From SG8-41 sp035259205 (lineage in GTDB: Bacteria; Pseudomonadota; Gammaproteobacteria; Burkholderiales; SG8-41), in NCBI GenBank assembly GCA_035259205.1, contig DATFWO010000318.1:1-64000 (forward strand): 64,000 nt of DNA, given 5' to 3'. The notes below the pieces were generated by a model. The model had not been told where the DNA came from. It searched no databases and saw only the letters and a list, made by a program, of their open reading frames with translations. This document shows positions 60,249-64,000 of the stretch, piece after piece. Numbering within the stretch: the stretch's first letter is position 1; each line of letters begins with the position of its first letter. Both the position numbers and the translations under genes were made by a program.

Positions 60249-63200
60249 ATGCATCCGCAGACCATCTATACCAAAACCCCCAAAGGGGTCCTTGAGATCA
60301 AGAACAAGACCATACGGCTGCCGCGCGATCTCGGCTTGTTGTTCCTCGCTGTCGACGGGAAAAGCACGGTTGCCGAGTTGCCGCAAAAAGCGCACATGGA
60401 CGCCGCAAGCCTGACGCCGGCGCTCGACAGGCTCGTCGCCGACGGTTACATCAAGGTGTTTTACCAACCGTCCGAAGCGGGGCAGGCCGCGGCTCTATCC
60501 GCTGACGATCTCGACCTCGACTTCACCTCGGCCGAAGCGGTAGCCCAGCTCAACGACGAAGCCAGAACGCGCGCGAGGGCCGAGGCGGAGGCCAAGGCGC
60601 GGGCTGATGCGGCAGCGCGCGCCGCCGCCGAGGCGAAGGCGCGTCAGGAGGCCGAAGCCAAGGCGCACGCCATCGCGCAGGCCAAAGCGAAGCTGGAGTC
60701 CGAAGGCAAGGCTCGCGCCGAAGCGGCGGCCGCTGCTGCTGCGCAGGCGCGGGCTCGAGCCGAAGCGGAGATCAAGGCGGCGACCGAAGCCCAGGCGCGC
60801 GCAGCCGCTGAGGCGCGTATGCGCGCGGCGATGGAAGCGAAGGAAAAGGCGGAAGCAGAAGCAGCCGCACGCGCCGAAGCCGAAAGCAAGGCCAAGCTCG
60901 AGGTCGCAGCCGCGATGCAGGCGGAGGCGCGCGCGCGCGCCGAGGCCGAAGCCAGAGTACGCGCCGAAACCGAAGCGCGCGCGCACGCCGGAGCCGAGGC
61001 CCGGGCGCGCGAGGCGGTCGAAGCCAAGATGCACGCCATGGAAGTGGCGCTGCGGCAGGCGGAGGAGCGGGCGAAGGCCGAGGCCGAAGCGCGCATCAGA
61101 GCCGAAGCCGAGGCCCAGGAGCGAGCGGCAGCCGAGGCCCAGGCGCGTGTCGCGGCCGATGCGCGCGCCAAAGCCGCGGAAGAGGCGATCGCGCATGCGC
61201 GAGCGATGGCTGAGGCCGCCTCGGCGGCCAGAGCCGAAGCCGAGGCGCGCGCCAAGGCCGAAGCCGAAGCGCGGGCGGCGGCGGAAGGGCGCTTCAAGGA
61301 GCGCGCGGGCGATGAGCTCAGGGGTGAAACTGAGGCGATCGTCAAAGCGGCGGAAGCAGCGCGCCAAGAGGCGCTCGCCAAGGCGCAGCAGGCGGAGCGC
61401 GCGCTCGCCGAAGCTCAGGCCAGAGCCAGAGCCGAAGCGGAAGCGCGCGCGAAAGCTGACGTGGAGGCGAGAGCCGAAGCCGAGCGGCGCGCGCAGGAGG
61501 CGGGCGAAAAACTGAAGCGCGAGAGCGAGCTGCAGATCGCTCGCGAGGAAGCGCAGGCGAGGACCCGCGCCGAGATGCGGGCGCTTGAGGACAACATCCG
61601 CAAGGCGCGCGAGGAGGCCGAGTCGAGCGCCGCAGCCGAGCGCAGGGCGCGTGAAGAGGCGGAAGCGAGCGCCGCAGCCGAGCGCAGGGCGCGCGAGGAA
61701 GCCGAGGCGACCGTCGCGACCGAGCGCAAGGCGCGCACCGAGGCGGAGGCGCAAACGGAGTTGGAGCGCCAGCTACACGAAGAAGCGTTGAAAAAAGCGT
61801 ACGCCGAAATGGAGGCGCAGCTCGAAGTCGAGCGCCGGTTGCGCGCGGATGCGATCAAGAAGGCCCGCGAGGAGGCGGAAGCCAAGGCGCGCACCGAAAT
61901 CGAAGCGCGGATCGAGGCCGAGCGCAAGGCGCGCGAGGAGGCCCAGGTCAGGCTCGAGATCGAGCGCCAGGCCCGAGAGGAAGCCGAGCGCAAGGAACAG
62001 CTCGAGGTCCAGGCGCGGCTCGATGCCGAGCGCAAGGCGCAAGCCGACGCCGAGGCCAAGGCTGCGGCTGCGGCGGCAGCCAGTGCAGCCGCCGAAAAAC
62101 TGATGCGGGAGGCCGCCGAAAGGTCCACGTCCACCGTGGACCTGCACGCCGTTCGCGATGAAGCCGAAAAACTGGTGGGCAATGCACGCAAGGCGCATGC
62201 GGAAGCGATCGCGAAAGCGCAGGCGGAGATGATGGCGCGCGTGCAGGCCGAGCAGCAGGCGATTGCCGAAAAGCGCGTGCGCGCCGTAGCCGAGGATCGG
62301 GCCAAGGACGAAACCGTTGCGCTCGCCACCCGGGAGCGCGACGCGCGCGAGCGCGCCGAGCGGGAGGTGATGGCCAAGCTCGAGGCCGAAAACAGGGCGC
62401 GCGAGCAGGCCGAGCTCGAAGCCGATGCCAGGGCGCGTGCCGAGGCCCAGAAGCGGGCGGAGGCGATGGCGGCCCAGTATCTGGCGGAGCGGAAGGCGGC
62501 CAGAGACGCCGCCGCCAGGGCCAGAGAGCCGGTCAAGTGGGGGCGGCTGGTGACGATTGGCGCCCTAGCGCTGATCGCGCTCGTGGTCAGCCTGCTGCAC
62601 ATCGTGCCGCTATCGGTCGGCGGCACTGAAAAACTGCTAACCGAACAGTTGCAGGAGCCTGTCAGCATCGGCGCGCTGCGTTTCGCGGCGTTTCCGTCGC
62701 CGCATTTGACGGTGCAACGCATCTTCATCGGCAAGGGACAGGATGCCATGATAGAGGCGGCGACGGTTCCGGCGAGCCCGCTCGCGCTGTTCCGGGACCG
62801 GAAGCACTTTGACGAAGTACGGCTCTCCGGCGTCACGATCGATCAGGACGTCGTGCCGCGCATGGCGGGCTGGACCAAGTCAAAGAGCGGTGAGCGAAGC
62901 CTGCAGATCGACCGTCTGGAGATGAGCGGGCTCAGGGTGGCGCTGCGTGACGTCAAGCTGCCAAGCTTGAGCGCCACGATTACGCTGGGCAAGGACGGCG
63001 CGCTTCAAAAGATGGTCCTGCGCGAGCCTACCTTGAGCGTGGAGTTTACGCCGGCCGGGGATCAGGCGTGGCAGGCCGATTTCAAGGGCAAAGGCTGGCG
63101 CCCGCCGCTCGGCTTGGGAATGGAGTTCTCCGACCTGAGCGGCAGTGCGCGCATCACTTCCGGGCAGGCTGTGGTCTCCGGTTTCGACGGCACGCTCTAT

Positions 63201-63722
63201 AACGGGTCGGTCAAAGGCGAGGCGACGATCAAATGGGGCAGCAACATCAACGCGGAGGGCCGATTCAACGTGAAAGGCTCCGACCTCGGGCAGTTGCTGC
63301 CGGCCATGGCGAGCGCGTTCAGCGCCAGTGGCGCGCTCGACACCAATGCGACGTTTGCAAGCGAAGGGCAAACCCCTGGCGAGTTGCTGGCGGCGCCGCG
63401 CGTGAATGCGACGTTCACGCTGCGCAAAGGCACGATCAACAACGTTGATGTGATGCGGGCGCTGCAGGCGCCGGGACGCACCAGCGGCAAGACTCAATTC
63501 GACGAGATCACGGGTGAAGCGCAGGTTGAGGGCAATCGCATCGCCTATCGCAACCTCAGGCTCAACTCCGCGCCGATGCAAGCCAGCGGCGCCATCGACG
63601 TCTTGCCGAATTCCGACCTTTCAGGTCGGATCACCGTGCAGGTGGGTACTCGAACCACCACGGTGGCGCGCGGCACGCTCAACGTTGGCGGCAGCGTGAG
63701 GAGTACCCAGCTCACCCCCTAG
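60249..63722 (+). CDS. Giant Ala/Glu/Arg/Lys coiled-coil protein with a membrane helix and AsmA-like C-terminus
   Basis: 1157 residues. Residues 1-75 form a small folded domain (RLPRDLGLLFLAVDGKSTVA, LDRLVADGYIKVFYQ) resembling a winged helix. Residues ~97-757 are almost pure A/E/R/K heptads (e.g. EAKARADAAARAAAEAKARQ), a very long coiled coil. A membrane helix (GRLVTIGALALIALVVSLLH, ~764-790) leads to a periplasmic AsmA-like C-terminus (LQEPVSIGALRFAAFPSPHL, ATIKWGSNINAEGRFNVKGS, RGTLNVGGSVRS). It may link cytoplasmic and envelope processes. AsmA family members act in lipid or outer-membrane transport; the coil is unusual. Confidence 0.85.
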   Translation: MHPQTIYTKTPKGVLEIKNKTIRLPRDLGLLFLAVDGKSTVAELPQKAHMDAASLTPALDRLVADGYIKVFYQPSEAGQAAALSADDLDLDFTSAEAVAQLNDEARTRARAEAEAKARADAAARAAAEAKARQEAEAKAHAIAQAKAKLESEGKARAEAAAAAAAQARARAEAEIKAATEAQARAAAEARMRAAMEAKEKAEAEAAARAEAESKAKLEVAAAMQAEARARAEAEARVRAETEARAHAGAEARAREAVEAKMHAMEVALRQAEERAKAEAEARIRAEAEAQERAAAEAQARVAADARAKAAEEAIAHARAMAEAASAARAEAEARAKAEAEARAAAEGRFKERAGDELRGETEAIVKAAEAARQEALAKAQQAERALAEAQARARAEAEARAKADVEARAEAERRAQEAGEKLKRESELQIAREEAQARTRAEMRALEDNIRKAREEAESSAAAERRAREEAEASAAAERRAREEAEATVATERKARTEAEAQTELERQLHEEALKKAYAEMEAQLEVERRLRADAIKKAREEAEAKARTEIEARIEAERKAREEAQVRLEIERQAREEAERKEQLEVQARLDAERKAQADAEAKAAAAAAASAAAEKLMREAAERSTSTVDLHAVRDEAEKLVGNARKAHAEAIAKAQAEMMARVQAEQQAIAEKRVRAVAEDRAKDETVALATRERDARERAEREVMAKLEAENRAREQAELEADARARAEAQKRAEAMAAQYLAERKAARDAAARAREPVKWGRLVTIGALALIALVVSLLHIVPLSVGGTEKLLTEQLQEPVSIGALRFAAFPSPHLTVQRIFIGKGQDAMIEAATVPASPLALFRDRKHFDEVRLSGVTIDQDVVPRMAGWTKSKSGERSLQIDRLEMSGLRVALRDVKLPSLSATITLGKDGALQKMVLREPTLSVEFTPAGDQAWQADFKGKGWRPPLGLGMEFSDLSGSARITSGQAVVSGFDGTLYNGSVKGEATIKWGSNINAEGRFNVKGSDLGQLLPAMASAFSASGALDTNATFASEGQTPGELLAAPRVNATFTLRKGTINNVDVMRALQAPGRTSGKTQFDEITGEAQVEGNRIAYRNLRLNSAPMQASGAIDVLPNSDLSGRITVQVGTRTTTVARGTLNVGGSVRSTQLTP

Positions 63723-63851
63723 CCCGCATGACTCACACGTACTGAGACTGTGCGGTTCTCGAGGCGGCGACGCTTTGTTTGGCGTCCGAGCATCGGGCTG
63801 ACTACTTAATTCATGTAGCAGCTTGTCGGACGGCTGAGCCCGACAAGGTGC

Positions 63852-64000
63852 TCACCGGCTGAGTTCCGCCAACAATTCTCTTGCTTCCTTGGCGAACCTT
63901 GAATCTGGGGAATTGGCCAGCAATTTCTCCAGTTCCTGTCGCGCTTTAGTACGATCCCCCGTTTTGACGAGCGCCCGTGCCAGGTGGTACCGAGGTTCGG
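63852..64000 (-). CDS. C-terminal end of a further PrsT-like TPR protein, truncated by the window edge
   Basis: The minus-strand frame is open from the right edge to a TGA at 63852-63854. The ~48 visible residues read EPRYHLARALVKTGDRTKAR and then QELEKLL, ending AELSR. This aligns with the C-termini of the other PrsT copies (RYHLAQALVQAGDKTRAR, RYHLAQAWLKSGDKAKAR), so a fourth paralogue is likely. Confidence 0.75.
   Translation of the reverse strand, partial: EPRYHLARALVKTGDRTKARQELEKLLANSPDSRFAKEARELLAELSR

Noticed and set aside
60495..61754. Minus-strand Arg/Gly/Leu-rich frame opposite the coiled coil
   Set aside because: It is a product of the repetitive plus-strand heptads, not a gene.
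63822..63847. Inverted repeat CTTGTCGG/CCGACAAG near the right edge
   Set aside because: It has an 8-bp stem but no T run, and contains the TGTCGG half only; a terminator or PrsR site cannot be supported.

Overview
The window is GC-rich, densely coded chromosomal DNA from a Gram-negative bacterium. It is most likely a betaproteobacterium, inferred from the gene families. It is an exopolysaccharide and protein-sorting region of the PEP-CTERM/exosortase A (EpsH, XrtA) type. No rRNA, tRNA, CRISPR array, insertion sequence or phage gene was recognised. The exosortase gene itself is not in the window.

Layout. 2-7869: tail of a secreted sugar dehydrogenase, then envelope-polysaccharide genes: a FemAB-like acyltransferase, a glycosyltransferase and a DegT-type aminotransferase on the minus strand; an acyl carrier protein, two exosortase-associated alpha/beta hydrolases and a secreted beta-helix protein on the plus strand. 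8165-8656: a small secreted cysteine-rich protein behind a sigma-54 promoter. 8923-15560: a VanZ/O-antigen-ligase fusion, manC, a methyltransferase and a second FemAB-like protein. 15994-24532: a lytic transglycosylase behind a sigma-54 promoter, a Wzz-like protein with a tyrosine-recombinase-like C-terminus, a periplasmic protease, tviB-like and tviC-like nucleotide-sugar genes, a small membrane protein behind a sigma-54 promoter, and the initiating sugar-phosphate transferase. 24571-28028: the prsK-prsR two-component pair. 28122-40062: two sorting-signal proteins and three prsT-type TPR lipoproteins; a fourth TPR C-terminus enters at the right edge. 40070-48000: MFS/spermidine-synthase fusion, GYD protein, exosortase-associated acyltransferase with a LolA-like protein, an ABC ATPase, an N-acetyl-sugar amidotransferase and an RRM protein. 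48518-55630: FAD-linked oxidase, canonical PEP-CTERM protein, and two TPR-glycosyltransferase fusions. 55846-63722: two FtsX-type permeases, an outer-membrane barrel and a giant coiled-coil/AsmA-like protein.

How it fits together. PrsK and PrsR are the sensor kinase and sigma-54 activator known to accompany PEP-CTERM genes. An 18-bp element with the pattern TGTCGG-(A/T-rich)-TTTTACAA occurs eight times between genes. It lies 63-99 bp upstream of -24/-12 promoters; two genes have an additional, more distal copy. The elements sit in front of all three sorting-signal genes, and also in front of three genes with no sorting signal: the cysteine-rich secreted protein, the lytic transglycosylase and the 106-residue membrane protein. 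The likely regulon is therefore wider than the sorted proteins.

The most unusual protein is the Wzz-like gene at 16992-18902. Its cytoplasmic end matches the tyrosine-recombinase fold with exact spacing of the second Arg, the His and the Tyr, but it lacks the first catalytic Arg. Other points of interest are the three-fold prsT expansion, two non-canonical sorting signals, and hydrolases with Arg or Cys where the nucleophilic Ser is expected.
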